Below are positions 17,237-24,872 of a stretch of DNA of 64,000 nucleotides, in pieces. The stretch is from the NCBI GenBank assembly GCA_965228905.1, contig CBDDII010000002.1, positions 434,001-498,000 of the forward strand. Direction: 5' to 3'. The notes under the pieces were generated by a model that ran no database searches, was not told the DNA's origin, and was given only the letters and a program-made list of their open reading frames with translations. Made by a program: the position numbers and the translations under genes. The DNA is from CALKXV01 sp965228905 (lineage in GTDB: Bacteria > Pseudomonadota > Alphaproteobacteria > Rhodobacterales > Rhodobacteraceae). Every line of letters begins with the position of its first letter. The first letter of the stretch is position 1.

Positions 17237-18435
17237 TCCAGCCCTGCACAGAATTTCTGTATCCGCGCCAGCGCGTCTTCCAGCACCGCGTCCGAGGTCG
17301 CATAGCTCACCCGAAAAGCGGGGCTGAGGCCGAAGGCCGCGCCAAAGACAACCGCAACCCCGGTTTCCTCCAGCAACGCCTTGCAGAAATCCTCGTCGGT
17401 CTCGATGCGCGCGCCACCGGCCGAGGCCTTGCCGATGCAGCCTTTGATCGAGGGATAGACATAAAAAGCCCCCTCCGGCACCGGGCAATAGATGCCCTCG
17501 GCCGCGTTCAACCCCGCGACCACAAGGTCGCGCCGCCGCAGGAAGGTTTCGATTGCAGCAGGCAGAAAGTCATGGGTGCCGTTCAGCGCCTCCAAGGCCG
17601 CCCATTGGCTGACCGAACAGGGGTTCGACGTCGACTGCGACTGCACCTTCCGCATGGCCGCGATCAACTCCACCGGTCCCCCCGCATAGCCGATCCGCCA
17701 GCCCGTCATGGCATAGGCTTTCGACACGCCGTTGACCGTCAACGTCCGGTCGTACAACGCCGGGGCCACCTCGGCGGGTGACGAGAATTCAAAGCCGGGA
17801 AAGGCGATGTGTTCATACATGTCATCGCTCATCACCCAGACATGGGGATGCCGCTCAAGCACATCGGTCAGGGCTTTCAACGCCTCACGCGGATACCCCG
17901 CACCCGTGGGGTTCGAGGGCGAGTTGAAGATCAGCCATTTGGTCTTCGGCGTGATCGCCGCCTCAAGTTGCTCGGGCGTGATGCGAAACCCGTTGTCCAT
18001 CGCGCCTTCCACGACCACCGGCGTGCCGCCCGCCAAAAGCACCATGTCGGGATAGCTTACCCAGTAAGGGGCGGGAATGATCACCTCGTCGCCGGGGTTC
18101 AGCGTGGCCATCAGTGCGTTGTACAACACCTGCTTGCCGCCCGTGCTGACGATGATCTGTGACGGCGCGTAAGACAGGCTGTTGTCGCGGGCGAACTTGG
18201 CGCAGATCGCCTCTTTTAACTCCATGATCCCGTCAACGGCGGTATAGCGCGTCTTGCCGCTGTCGATGGCCCTCTTGCCCGCCTCGCGGATATGCTCGGG
18301 GGTGTCGAAATCAGGCTCGCCCGCGCCAAGGCCGATGATGTCGCGCCCGCTTGCCTTCAACTCTTCGACCAGCCCCGTCAGGGCGACAGTCGGTGAAGGT
18401 TTGACGCGGTCGAGTGTCGCAGAAAGGAAGGGCAT
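17233..18435 (-). CDS. aspC: Aspartate aminotransferase (class I, fold-type I PLP enzyme)
   Basis: PLP-dependent transaminase interconverting aspartate and oxaloacetate. Members of this alphaproteobacterial subgroup can also transaminate prephenate to arogenate. Features: GAGEPDFDTP near residue 38, the YWVSYPDMV segment, NSPSNPTGAGYP, the SKAYAMTGWRIGYAGG stretch holding the Schiff-base lysine near residue 238, and a final FRVSYATSD with the substrate-binding arginine. 400 residues, complete. It stands 76 nt from the divergent HTH gene. The prephenate activity is relevant because an arogenate/prephenate dehydrogenase lies at the right end of the window. Confidence 0.94.
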   Translation of the reverse strand: MPFLSATLDRVKPSPTVALTGLVEELKASGRDIIGLGAGEPDFDTPEHIREAGKRAIDSGKTRYTAVDGIMELKEAICAKFARDNSLSYAPSQIIVSTGGKQVLYNALMATLNPGDEVIIPAPYWVSYPDMVLLAGGTPVVVEGAMDNGFRITPEQLEAAITPKTKWLIFNSPSNPTGAGYPREALKALTDVLERHPHVWVMSDDMYEHIAFPGFEFSSPAEVAPALYDRTLTVNGVSKAYAMTGWRIGYAGGPVELIAAMRKVQSQSTSNPCSVSQWAALEALNGTHDFLPAAIETFLRRRDLVVAGLNAAEGIYCPVPEGAFYVYPSIKGCIGKASAGGARIETDEDFCKALLEETGVAVVFGAAFGLSPAFRVSYATSDAVLEDALARIQKFCAGLE

Positions 18436-18511
18436 GGTCGTCCCCGGGATGGATGAAGTCTATAGTCTGATAGAAGTTGAGCCCGTAACCCGCAAGCCGA
18501 TTGGACCCCAG

Positions 18512-18904
18512 ATGGACGATAATGACGACCGCAACTGGTACGCCGAAGACGCTGCCACTTTCGGTGACCGCCTTGCCGCCGCCCGCGACGCCAAGGGCAT
18601 GAACCAGAAAGCCTTCGCGCGCCGCCTCGGCGTGGCCTTGAAGACCGTCGAAGGGTGGGAAAACGACATGCGCGAACCGCGCGCGAACAAGCTCCAGATG
18701 ATGTCGGGCCTTTTGAACGTCTCGATGTCGTGGCTTTTGACCGGAGAAGGTCAGGGCGTGGAGCCGGAGGCGGAATCGGAAACCCCCGAAATGGCTGAAC
18801 TCCTTGGTGAAATCCGCGCGTTGCGCACGGATATGCAGCGCGGGGCAGAGCGCCTTGGCGTCCTTGAAAAGCGGCTGAAAAAGGCTGTCAGCGAAACCGT
18901 ATGA
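18512..18904 (+). CDS. Helix-turn-helix (XRE/Cro-type) regulator
   Basis: DNA-binding protein with an XRE helix-turn-helix at about residues 20-75 (FGDRLAAARDAKGMNQKAF, LGVALKTVEGWENDMREPRA) and a helical C-terminal tail that may dimerise. ATG 18512 is chosen because the conserved sequence begins just after it; ATG 18449 is an in-frame alternative. No strong ribosome site is visible for either. It overlaps sdhE by ATGA and is divergent from aspC, so it may control the intergenic region it shares. Its targets are unknown. Confidence 0.87.
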   Translation: MDDNDDRNWYAEDAATFGDRLAAARDAKGMNQKAFARRLGVALKTVEGWENDMREPRANKLQMMSGLLNVSMSWLLTGEGQGVEPEAESETPEMAELLGEIRALRTDMQRGAERLGVLEKRLKKAVSETV

Positions 18905-19146
18905 GCGAAGACCACGCCACGCGCCTGAAGCGGCTGCACATGCGGTCGATGCGGCGCGGCATGAAGGAAATGGACCTGATCCTCAGCCGCTTCTGGGCGG
19001 ATGAGGGGGCAATGCTGTCCGGCGACGAGCTTGACCTCTACGAAGCGCTTTTGAACGAGAACGACCAGGAAATCTACAAGTGGGTCAGCGGCCAGGTTCC
19101 GCCGCCGCCGCATTTTGTTCCCCTGATTTTGCGACTGGGAAAATAA
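18901..19146 (+). CDS. sdhE: FAD assembly factor SdhE (succinate dehydrogenase flavinylation factor)
   Basis: Small SdhE/SDH5-family protein that promotes covalent attachment of FAD to SdhA. The RLKRLHMRSMRRGMKEMD stretch holds the conserved RGxxE-type signature (RRGMKEMD), followed by FWADEGAMLSGDELDLYEALL and the late YKWVSG. 81 residues, a standard length. It is translationally coupled to the HTH gene through ATGA. The sdh operon itself is not in the window. Confidence 0.93.
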   Translation: MSEDHATRLKRLHMRSMRRGMKEMDLILSRFWADEGAMLSGDELDLYEALLNENDQEIYKWVSGQVPPPPHFVPLILRLGK

Positions 19147-19224
19147 AACTCATCTTTTAACCCAATCTTGGGAAATTCCGGCGAAAGCTGCCACTTGAGC
19201 AGTAACAAAAGCCGGAGTTTCGGT

Positions 19225-19722
19225 ATGAGCATGCACCAGGCCGTGCCCGTCCAAGGGGGGCAGGACTACACAAGGCACTATCTGGACAGCCTGTCCATGA
19301 TCGAACGGCTTCACCGCCTTCTTCTCGATGTCATCAAGGATGAATTCGAACGTCTCGGGGTCTTGGAAATCAATGCCGTCCAGGCGCTTCTTCTGTTCAA
19401 TATCGCGGATAACGAGGTGACGGCGGGTGAACTTCGCTCGCGCGGCTACTACCAGGGGTCGAACGTATCCTACAATCTGAAGAAACTGGTCGACATGGGG
19501 TTCATGCACCACCAGCGGTGCGAGATTGATCGCCGCTCGGTCCGCGTGCGCCTGACCGAAAAGGGCCGCAACGTGCATCACGTGGTGTCCGACCTGTTCC
19601 AGCGCCATTCAGATGCCCTGATGCAGGATGCGATGCTTGGCGGCGACAAGATCGTGGCTCTGAACGAACAACTCGGTCGCGTCGAACGGTTCTGGAGCGA
19701 TCAGATCCGCTACATCTACTGA
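19225..19722 (+). CDS. MarR-family winged-helix regulator (LdtR-like)
   Basis: Winged-helix transcription factor. The helix-turn-helix lies around residues 57-85 (NIADNEVTAGELRSRGYYQG, NVSYNLKKLVDMG) and is followed by the wing with RCEIDRRSVRVRLTEKGR. The length, 165 residues, and the N-terminal helix (TRHYLDSLSMIERLHRLLLD) resemble the alphaproteobacterial LdtR-type group, whose members are linked to cell-wall and stress genes. That link is family knowledge, not visible here. ATG 19225 has GGAG seven bases upstream. Confidence 0.88.
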   Translation: MSMHQAVPVQGGQDYTRHYLDSLSMIERLHRLLLDVIKDEFERLGVLEINAVQALLLFNIADNEVTAGELRSRGYYQGSNVSYNLKKLVDMGFMHHQRCEIDRRSVRVRLTEKGRNVHHVVSDLFQRHSDALMQDAMLGGDKIVALNEQLGRVERFWSDQIRYIY

Positions 19723-19733
19723 CGAACACGTCA

Positions 19734-19754
19734 GCCCGCCCCAAGGGGACGGGC
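19734..19754. terminator. Hairpin between convergent marR-type and gloA genes
   Basis: A GCCCG-CCCC / GGGG-A-CGGGC stem with one bulged A and an AA loop lies between the MarR gene stop and the convergent gloA stop. The position suits a bidirectional terminator, but there is no U-run. Confidence 0.45.
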
Positions 19755-19782
19755 CTCAGTATCCGTCAGAAACGGCGTCACA

Positions 19783-20211
19783 TCACCAGTGGCCCGTATT
19801 CTCCATGCTCGACCACGGCTCTGCCGGTGGCAGGTTGTCACCGCGTTGCAGCAGTTCGACCGACACATTGTCGGGCGAGCGCACAAAAGCCATATGCCCG
19901 TCGCGCGGCGGCCGGTTGATCGTCACGCCATTGTCCATCAGGTGCTGGCACATCTCGTAGATATTATCGACGCGATAGGCCAGGTGCCCGAAATGGCGAC
20001 TGTCCGACGGCAAGCCCTCGTCACCATCCCAGTTGTAGGTCAATTCGACGGATGCGTTTTCCTGTCCCGGCGGCGACATGAACACCAGCGTGAACCGCCC
20101 GCCCTCGTTGTCGATCCGCCGTGTCTCTTCCAACCCCAAAAGCTCGTAAAACGCCTTCGAAGTCTCAAGGTCGGCGACCCGCACCATCGTGTGTAGATAT
20201 TCAATGCCCAT
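19783..20211 (-). CDS. gloA: Lactoylglutathione lyase (glyoxalase I)
   Basis: VOC-fold metalloenzyme converting the methylglyoxal-glutathione hemithioacetal to S-lactoylglutathione. The four expected metal ligands are present: His7 (EYLHTMVRV), Glu56 (SVELTYNW), His76 (FGHLAYRV) and Glu119 (SVELLQRG). 142 residues. ATG is preceded by GAGGAGG at good spacing. It uses the glutathione made by gshB, also in this window. Confidence 0.96.
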   Translation of the reverse strand: MGIEYLHTMVRVADLETSKAFYELLGLEETRRIDNEGGRFTLVFMSPPGQENASVELTYNWDGDEGLPSDSRHFGHLAYRVDNIYEMCQHLMDNGVTINRPPRDGHMAFVRSPDNVSVELLQRGDNLPPAEPWSSMENTGHW

Positions 20212-20413
20212 ATCGGCCTCCTCTTCGCTGGCCAGACCCTAACAAGCAGGTCCGGAATGCCAATCCCAAACCCCGAAAATTCAAATCAAATTGTCCTTCA
20301 CCGCTTTGACAAATACGCAAGGCCCGAACTTATCCACAGACCCAACATCTGGTGTTGAGCCACCCCTTTTCCCCACTATGATGGGTGCGCACAAGAATCG
20401 CGCGGAGGCAGGC

Positions 20414-21334
20414 ATGAACATGGAAAACGACACCCCCCAGACCCCGGAACAGGAAATCGCCGAAATGCGCGCGAACCCGCAACCCACGTTGCGCGCCGTG
20501 GCCCCGGGCATGGAAAAACACCTCTACACGATCAACCCGGTGCTGGATCACGGCTTTGTCCGCGTGATCGACTACATGGGCGACGATGCCGCCATCACCC
20601 AGGCCGCCCGCGTGTCCTACGGCCGCGGCACCAAGGCGGTGTCCAACGACGAAGGCCTGATCCGCTATCTCATGCGCCACTGGCACTCGACCCCGTTTGA
20701 AATGTGCGAGGTCAAATTCCACGTCAAACTCCCAGTCTTCGTCGCCCGCCAGTGGATCCGCCACCGCACCGCCAACGTGAACGAATACTCCGCCCGCTAC
20801 TCGATCCTCGACCGCGAATTCTACATCCCCCGCGCCGAAGACCTTGCCGCCCAATCCGTCACCAACAACCAGGGCCGGGGCGAAGCCCTCACCGGTGCCG
20901 AAGCCGACCGCGTGCTGTCCTACCTCAAGGACGACGCCATGCGCGCCTATGACCATTACGAGGAAATGATCTCTCAGGACGGCCAACAGGGCCTTGCCCG
21001 CGAACTCGCCCGCATGAACCTGCCCGCCAATGTCTACACCCAATGGTACTGGAAGGTGGACCTCCACAACCTCTTCCACTTCCTGCGCCTGCGCGCCGAC
21101 GCCCACGCCCAATACGAGATCCGCGTCTACGCCGAAGAAATGTGCCGCCTTGTCAAAGACTGGGTCCCCTTCGCCTACGCCGCCTTCGAGGACTACCGCC
21201 TGGGCGGCGCGACCCTGTCAGGGAAGGCGCTGGAGTGTGTGCGGAGGATGCTGGCAGGAGAAGAGGTGACGCAGGAGACGTCAGGGATGAGCAAGGGGGA
21301 ATGGCGGGAGTTTCGGGGAGTTGTTGGAGGATAA
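20414..21334 (+). CDS. thyX: Flavin-dependent thymidylate synthase ThyX
   Basis: Makes dTMP from dUMP with FAD and methylene-tetrahydrofolate. The ThyX signature RHRTANVNEYSARY (RHRx7S pattern) is near residue 120, and the flavin/substrate segments FEMCEVKFHVKLPVFVARQW and WYWKVDLHNLFHFLRLR are present in separate blocks. ATG 20414 has GGAGG six bases upstream; the frame continues further upstream without a ribosome site. 306 residues. An enzyme of this type usually replaces ThyA; no thyA is present here. Confidence 0.96.
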   Translation: MNMENDTPQTPEQEIAEMRANPQPTLRAVAPGMEKHLYTINPVLDHGFVRVIDYMGDDAAITQAARVSYGRGTKAVSNDEGLIRYLMRHWHSTPFEMCEVKFHVKLPVFVARQWIRHRTANVNEYSARYSILDREFYIPRAEDLAAQSVTNNQGRGEALTGAEADRVLSYLKDDAMRAYDHYEEMISQDGQQGLARELARMNLPANVYTQWYWKVDLHNLFHFLRLRADAHAQYEIRVYAEEMCRLVKDWVPFAYAAFEDYRLGGATLSGKALECVRRMLAGEEVTQETSGMSKGEWREFRGVVGG

Positions 21335-21339
21335 CCAAA

Positions 21340-22059
21340 TTGATTGACCAAGTGGAACTTCTTAGCTGGATAGGTCAGTTGGTCTTATACGGGGGAGGCA
21401 GTGTAGCAATTGCATTTGGAGCATTTAGGTTTTTCTCGGAGAAATGGCTTCAATCAAAATTCGATAAAAATCTTGAGGCTTTCAGGCATGAGAACGCGAA
21501 AGAGTTACAATCTTTGCGCGCTCAGATAGACGGTACGTTAAGCGTGCGCCTGCGAGTTCAAGAAAAGGAATTCGACGTCCTCTCCGAATGTTGGGATCTA
21601 ATGAACATTGCGTTTGGAGCAGCTCAGTCTCATACTGCATTATTTAAGCAATACCCTGACATCAGCCGGATGCCGGATGATGCCAGACGGGAATATCTCG
21701 ACTCTTTGGATCTATTCGAATTTCAGAAGAAGGAAATTGCTGACGATTCCAACCCAACTGATGCCTTGGTTAGAGAGCTAGATAGACAAAAAGGAAATGA
21801 GGCCAGCAAAGCACATGCAGAGTTTCACAACGCGGTAAACAAGCATGAAATCTTCATGTCCGATCAAACTGCCAAAGACTTCAAAGAGGTGGCGAGATTA
21901 ATCAGATCGGCGATAATTAATAAGAATGTTTCAAGTGAATCCAAAGATCTGAAAATGAGTCATGAGGCGTGGAAGGAGCTTGAAGAAAAGTGCTCGCCAC
22001 AGGTGCAGCGCATTTCTGCGGAACTTCGGTCTTACCTTAGGTCTTCGCTAGGAGACTGA
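21340..22059 (+). CDS. Hypothetical membrane-anchored protein, AT-richer than neighbours
   Basis: No recognised family. 239 residues: an N-terminal membrane helix (about 8-30, LLSWIGQLVLYGGGSVAIAF), then a long, mostly helical cytoplasmic part with heptad-like stretches (FDKNLEAFRHENAKELQSLR). The start is TTG 21340 with GGAGG nine bases upstream. The coding DNA is visibly AT-richer and uses codons such as ATA, TTA and CTA that are rare in the surrounding genes, which suggests recent transfer. It begins five bases after thyX and is followed by a palindrome-rich gene-free stretch. Similar one-helix proteins are scattered as singletons in accessory regions; I assign no function. Confidence 0.8.
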   Translation: MIDQVELLSWIGQLVLYGGGSVAIAFGAFRFFSEKWLQSKFDKNLEAFRHENAKELQSLRAQIDGTLSVRLRVQEKEFDVLSECWDLMNIAFGAAQSHTALFKQYPDISRMPDDARREYLDSLDLFEFQKKEIADDSNPTDALVRELDRQKGNEASKAHAEFHNAVNKHEIFMSDQTAKDFKEVARLIRSAIINKNVSSESKDLKMSHEAWKELEEKCSPQVQRISAELRSYLRSSLGD

Positions 22060-22461
22060 TAGTGGCTCGGTTGAGATTGGACTCGCACGCACCGCCTCCG
22101 ACTCCCGCCCAACACCGGCGCCCAAAATCACCCACCCTACACCGCACCTCAACCAAACGTCCCGCCCGGTGTGAAACACCGGGCAGCGCCCGACCCGCCC
22201 CCCTCGGGGCGGGCGCTTCTCCACCGCTGCCAGAAGAACAAGCGTCGGTTGTGCGTCACCCGCACCGAAGAGAGCAACCCCGCCCCGACGGGCCGGGCGC
22301 TGCCCTATCCTCATCGCTTAACTGGCAAAGCCGGGGTAGGGCGGGGTTCACCCCGCCGTTCTTGTCAAAAAACACACCCCGCGCTGCGCGCGAACCGCGC
22401 CACATTCCCGCCACATACCCCCCTTATCCCTCGCAACGGGGGCGAAAACCGGAGTGCGGCC
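22060..22461. other. Gene-free palindrome-rich stretch
   Basis: About 400 nt without a convincing gene. It contains GCCCGGTGT-GAA-ACACCGGGC (22164-22184), the overlapping GGGC-AGC-GCCC (22181-22191), CCCGCCCC-cctc-GGGGCGGG (22194-22213) and GGCGGGG-ttca-CCCCGCC (22340-22357). The open frames crossing it have poor composition, so I treat it as a cluster of dispersed palindromic repeats downstream of a probably transferred gene. The promoter of the small membrane protein at 22462 must lie near its right end. Confidence 0.6.
22164..22213. repeat. Palindrome cluster with GAA-loop stem
   Basis: A nine-base-pair stem with a GAA loop is followed by GGGC-AGC-GCCC and by an eight-base-pair GC stem. 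The first two parts copy the layout at 16796-16829. The three perfect stems are packed into 50 nt. Confidence 0.65.
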
Positions 22462-22692
22462 ATGAACACCGTCCTCGCATATATTTCCTGCGGCCTGTTC
22501 GGCTGGCTTGGCTATACCGTCTGGACCGAAAGCTACCAGGTTGGCTACACCGGCAAGGCCCGTGCGCTTGGCAGCGTCATCAACGCCACGACCGAGCGTT
22601 ACGGCACCGAGGTGACCTCGATCTTCCTGTTCTCGGCGGGCATCATCCTGGCCTTCGTCTTCCTGATCCGCGCCACGCAGGAAGAAGCGTAG
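22462..22692 (+). CDS. Small two-helix membrane protein
   Basis: Unrecognised 76-residue protein. Hydrophobic helices at about residues 3-21 and 51-69 are joined by a polar loop (TESYQVGYTGKARALGSVINATTERYGTEV). ATG has GGAG eight bases upstream, and the composition matches chromosomal genes. A topology with both ends on the same side is likely. Function unknown. Confidence 0.75.
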   Translation: MNTVLAYISCGLFGWLGYTVWTESYQVGYTGKARALGSVINATTERYGTEVTSIFLFSAGIILAFVFLIRATQEEA

Positions 22693-22742
22693 GGGCGTCG
22701 CCAACCCTACCCACACCGCCAAACCAATGCTAACCTCGCCCC

Positions 22743-23090
22743 ATGCGTGCGTTTCTTCTGCCCCTTCTCTTGGCCGGTTGCTTCACCGATGCCCCTCAGA
22801 TCGAGGAGGCCGCCCTGGTGCGCAACGAAATCCTGATCACGCGGGCAGAGCGGGACTCGAATGGGGATGCGCCGGTCCTCTTCCTCGAAGCGCGCGAAAT
22901 CGGTCTTTGCGCCGCCGACGAACCGACCCTGATCCGCGTGCCCGACGGCACCTGGGCGATCACCGCCTTCACGCCGGGGGGCGAGGTGACGGAACGTGTG
23001 ACACTCGGTGGCGGTGAGCAGTTGCGACTGACCTGCGGCACCACCGGGCGACGCGATCCGGCACCGTTTCTTGAGCCGGAGGTCTTGTGA
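22743..23090 (+). CDS. Small lipoprotein, unknown function
   Basis: 115 residues with a short signal peptide ending in the lipobox LLLAGC (Cys near residue 13), so it is probably anchored to a membrane on the periplasmic side. The mature part has two further cysteines (IGLCAADE and RLTCGTTG) that could form a disulfide. No known domain. It converges on the cold-shock gene. Confidence 0.72.
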   Translation: MRAFLLPLLLAGCFTDAPQIEEAALVRNEILITRAERDSNGDAPVLFLEAREIGLCAADEPTLIRVPDGTWAITAFTPGGEVTERVTLGGGEQLRLTCGTTGRRDPAPFLEPEVL

Positions 23091-23120
23091 ATTTTTGTCA
23101 GGAAAACAGTGGCGTCACAT

Positions 23121-23193
23121 CGTGAATGTGCGCCCAGACAGTACGTACAAAACGTACATTTCTGAATCCGCCCCACCGTACGCCCGTACAAAT
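23121..23193. other. GTAC-rich stretch between convergent genes
   Basis: The interval between the lipoprotein and the cold-shock gene contains GTACGTAC, CGTAC, CGTACG and CGTAC within about 70 nt, including an inverted pair GTACG...CGTAC. No gene or terminator is obvious. It lies downstream of both flanking genes, so a role as operator for either is unlikely. Confidence 0.35.
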
Positions 23194-23219
23194 GGCAACT
23201 AATGGGGCGCACTCTTCAT

Positions 23220-23426
23220 TCAGAGAGCCTTAAGCTCCCCCGCGGATTGACGGCCATCGCGGCCCTCGATCATCTCGAACTCGATCTTCTGGTTATCGGC
23301 GAGGCCCGTCATCCCGGCGCGCTCGACCGCAGAAATATGCACGAAAATATCCTTGCCCCCGTCATCAGGAGCAATAAACCCGTAACCCTTTGTCGTATTG
23401 AACCATTTTACGGTGCCAGTAGGCAT
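23220..23426 (-). CDS. Cold-shock domain protein (CspA family)
   Basis: 68-residue single cold-shock domain that binds single-stranded RNA or DNA. RNP1 reads KGYGFIAP and RNP2 DIFVHISAV, after the family-typical GTVKWFNTTKG start. ATG 23426 has AAGGAAG upstream; the longer frame to 23528 is leader sequence. It is divergent from the ArsC/Spx-like gene. Whether it is cold-induced cannot be told from the sequence. Confidence 0.95.
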   Translation of the reverse strand: MPTGTVKWFNTTKGYGFIAPDDGGKDIFVHISAVERAGMTGLADNQKIEFEMIEGRDGRQSAGELKAL

Positions 23427-23602
23427 GACTTTCTTCCTTCGTAGTCTCCCCGTCCAGGTCGTCCGAACGGAACTTTCGCAGCAAAAATCAGGAGGAATGC
23501 CTTGTTTCGGCAGACGACTTGACGTCACTTGCGCGATAGACTCTGAGGCAAATCATCGAAATATCAAGTGAAACCTCTGTGACGACAAAGGAGTGGGGCC
23601 GG

Positions 23603-23947
23603 GTGAAACTCTATGGTTTGAAGGCGTGCGATACCTGCAGGAAGGCGCGTCAAGCGATTGAAAAGCAGGGGAAAAAGGTGGAATTCGTCGATGTGCGCGA
23701 CACGCCTTTGTCGGAAGGCCAGATCGCGGAGTTTGCTGAAAAATTCGGCGAAACGTTGGTAAATAGGCGTTCAACAACCTGGCGCGACCTGTCGGAATCC
23801 GAACGAAACCTGGATATTCAGACCCTTATTGCGCGTCATCCCACAGTCATGAAACGCCCCGTTATCGAAGAGAACGGCCAATTGACGCTAGGTTGGTCGC
23901 CCGAAGTACAAGCCCAACATCTTGGAACGGCAAGGAAAGAGACATAG
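23603..23947 (+). CDS. ArsC/Spx family thioredoxin-fold protein
   Basis: 114 residues of the ArsC-like fold. The CDTC redox motif lies in KACDTCRKARQAIE near residues 9-14, and the family's RRPVIEENG-like segment appears as KRPVIEENGQL. A glutaredoxin-dependent arsenate reductase would normally carry a single Cys with a downstream Arg triad, so an Spx/YffB-type role is at least as likely. The start is GTG 23603 with AAGGAG at 23589-23594; GTG 23579 is in frame but has no ribosome site. Confidence 0.87.
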   Translation: MKLYGLKACDTCRKARQAIEKQGKKVEFVDVRDTPLSEGQIAEFAEKFGETLVNRRSTTWRDLSESERNLDIQTLIARHPTVMKRPVIEENGQLTLGWSPEVQAQHLGTARKET

Positions 23948-23979
23948 TTTCTGCCCAGGAACAGCGGAAGGAGGCAACC

Positions 23980-24348
23980 ATGCGCAACGCGGCAACCGCC
24001 CTTGGAATGATCGGCGGCATTCTGGCCCTGATCATGGGGATCATCACGTTCGGCTATGCGGAATTCACCGCCCGCGAAGAAGTGCGGGATTTCGGCCTTT
24101 TGCCCATGCTGGAAAACCCCGAGATGTTGCGCGCGATGAGCGTGATCGCCCCCTTGCTTGCCATCGCAGGTGCCGGAATGGCACGGTATCGGGCCTTGTG
24201 GGCGGGCATCCTTCTAATCGTCGCTGCCGCCGCGATTTACACAACGTTTTCAAGCTTCTTTGCTATCTTCCCCGCCGCCATGTGCGGCCTTGCGGGCCTT
24301 CTGGCTATCGCAGCGGGGCGTCCGGATGAAGAGAAGGCTCACTTCTGA
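23980..24348 (+). CDS. Small four-helix membrane protein
   Basis: 122 residues with about four hydrophobic helices (roughly 7-26, 51-67, 71-89, 92-113) and a short charged tail. ATG is preceded by GGAGG at good spacing. It follows the ArsC/Spx-like gene by 32 nt and may be cotranscribed with it. Its 3' end overlaps the convergent DoxX gene by 44 nt, which is long for a chromosomal pair. Function unknown. Confidence 0.75.
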   Translation: MRNAATALGMIGGILALIMGIITFGYAEFTAREEVRDFGLLPMLENPEMLRAMSVIAPLLAIAGAGMARYRALWAGILLIVAAAAIYTTFSSFFAIFPAAMCGLAGLLAIAAGRPDEEKAHF

Positions 24349-24868
24349 ACAATCGGTCCAGCGCCAAGGGGCCGCCGCCACGGAAAACAAGGACAAGCAG
24401 CAGCAGCACCCAAAGCGCACGCTGGTCCATGGCTGAATCCGAAGCGGCATCGAACCAGGCCCCCAGTTCCGCGCCATGGCCATAGATGTCGGTCAGGCTT
24501 TGGACGATGACAAAGCCGATCATGCCAAGCGCCGCGGCTCGGGTAAAAAGGCCGATCACGACCAGTAGCGGCAGGATGAACTCGGCCCAGGTGCCCGCAA
24601 GGATCACCAGTTTCTGAAAGGCGCTGGCCTGCGTGATGTCAAAGCTTGCGGCTTCGGCGCCTTTCGGGAAGATCTGTGCGAAGGCGTTGAAACTGGGCGA
24701 GAAAAGGTTGCTGATGCCGTCCGGGATCTTGGTGAATCCCGAGTTCCAGAAATACATGAACAGCACGGCTGCAAAGAAGAACCGTGCCAGCGTCGTCAAG
24801 ACAGGCGTGGACATGGGTTCCAGCCAGGAAAGGGCGCGGTCGGGCAGTTGAAAAAGCGTGCGGATCAT
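24305..24868 (-). CDS. DoxX family membrane protein of the bufferin operon
   Basis: 187-residue DoxX-fold membrane protein with four or more helices (RFFFAAVLFMYFWNSGFTK, LVILAGTWAEFILPLLVVIG, and others). It is the last gene of the bufA-bufB-bufC run, four bases after bufC. DoxX proteins occur regularly as the fourth member of bufferin operons, and their job there is not established; a quinone-linked oxidation or membrane step is an inference only. Its 3' end overlaps a convergent small membrane gene. Confidence 0.9.
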   Translation of the reverse strand: MIRTLFQLPDRALSWLEPMSTPVLTTLARFFFAAVLFMYFWNSGFTKIPDGISNLFSPSFNAFAQIFPKGAEAASFDITQASAFQKLVILAGTWAEFILPLLVVIGLFTRAAALGMIGFVIVQSLTDIYGHGAELGAWFDAASDSAMDQRALWVLLLLVLVFRGGGPLALDRLFRSEPSLHPDAPLR

Positions 24869-24872
24869 CTGT

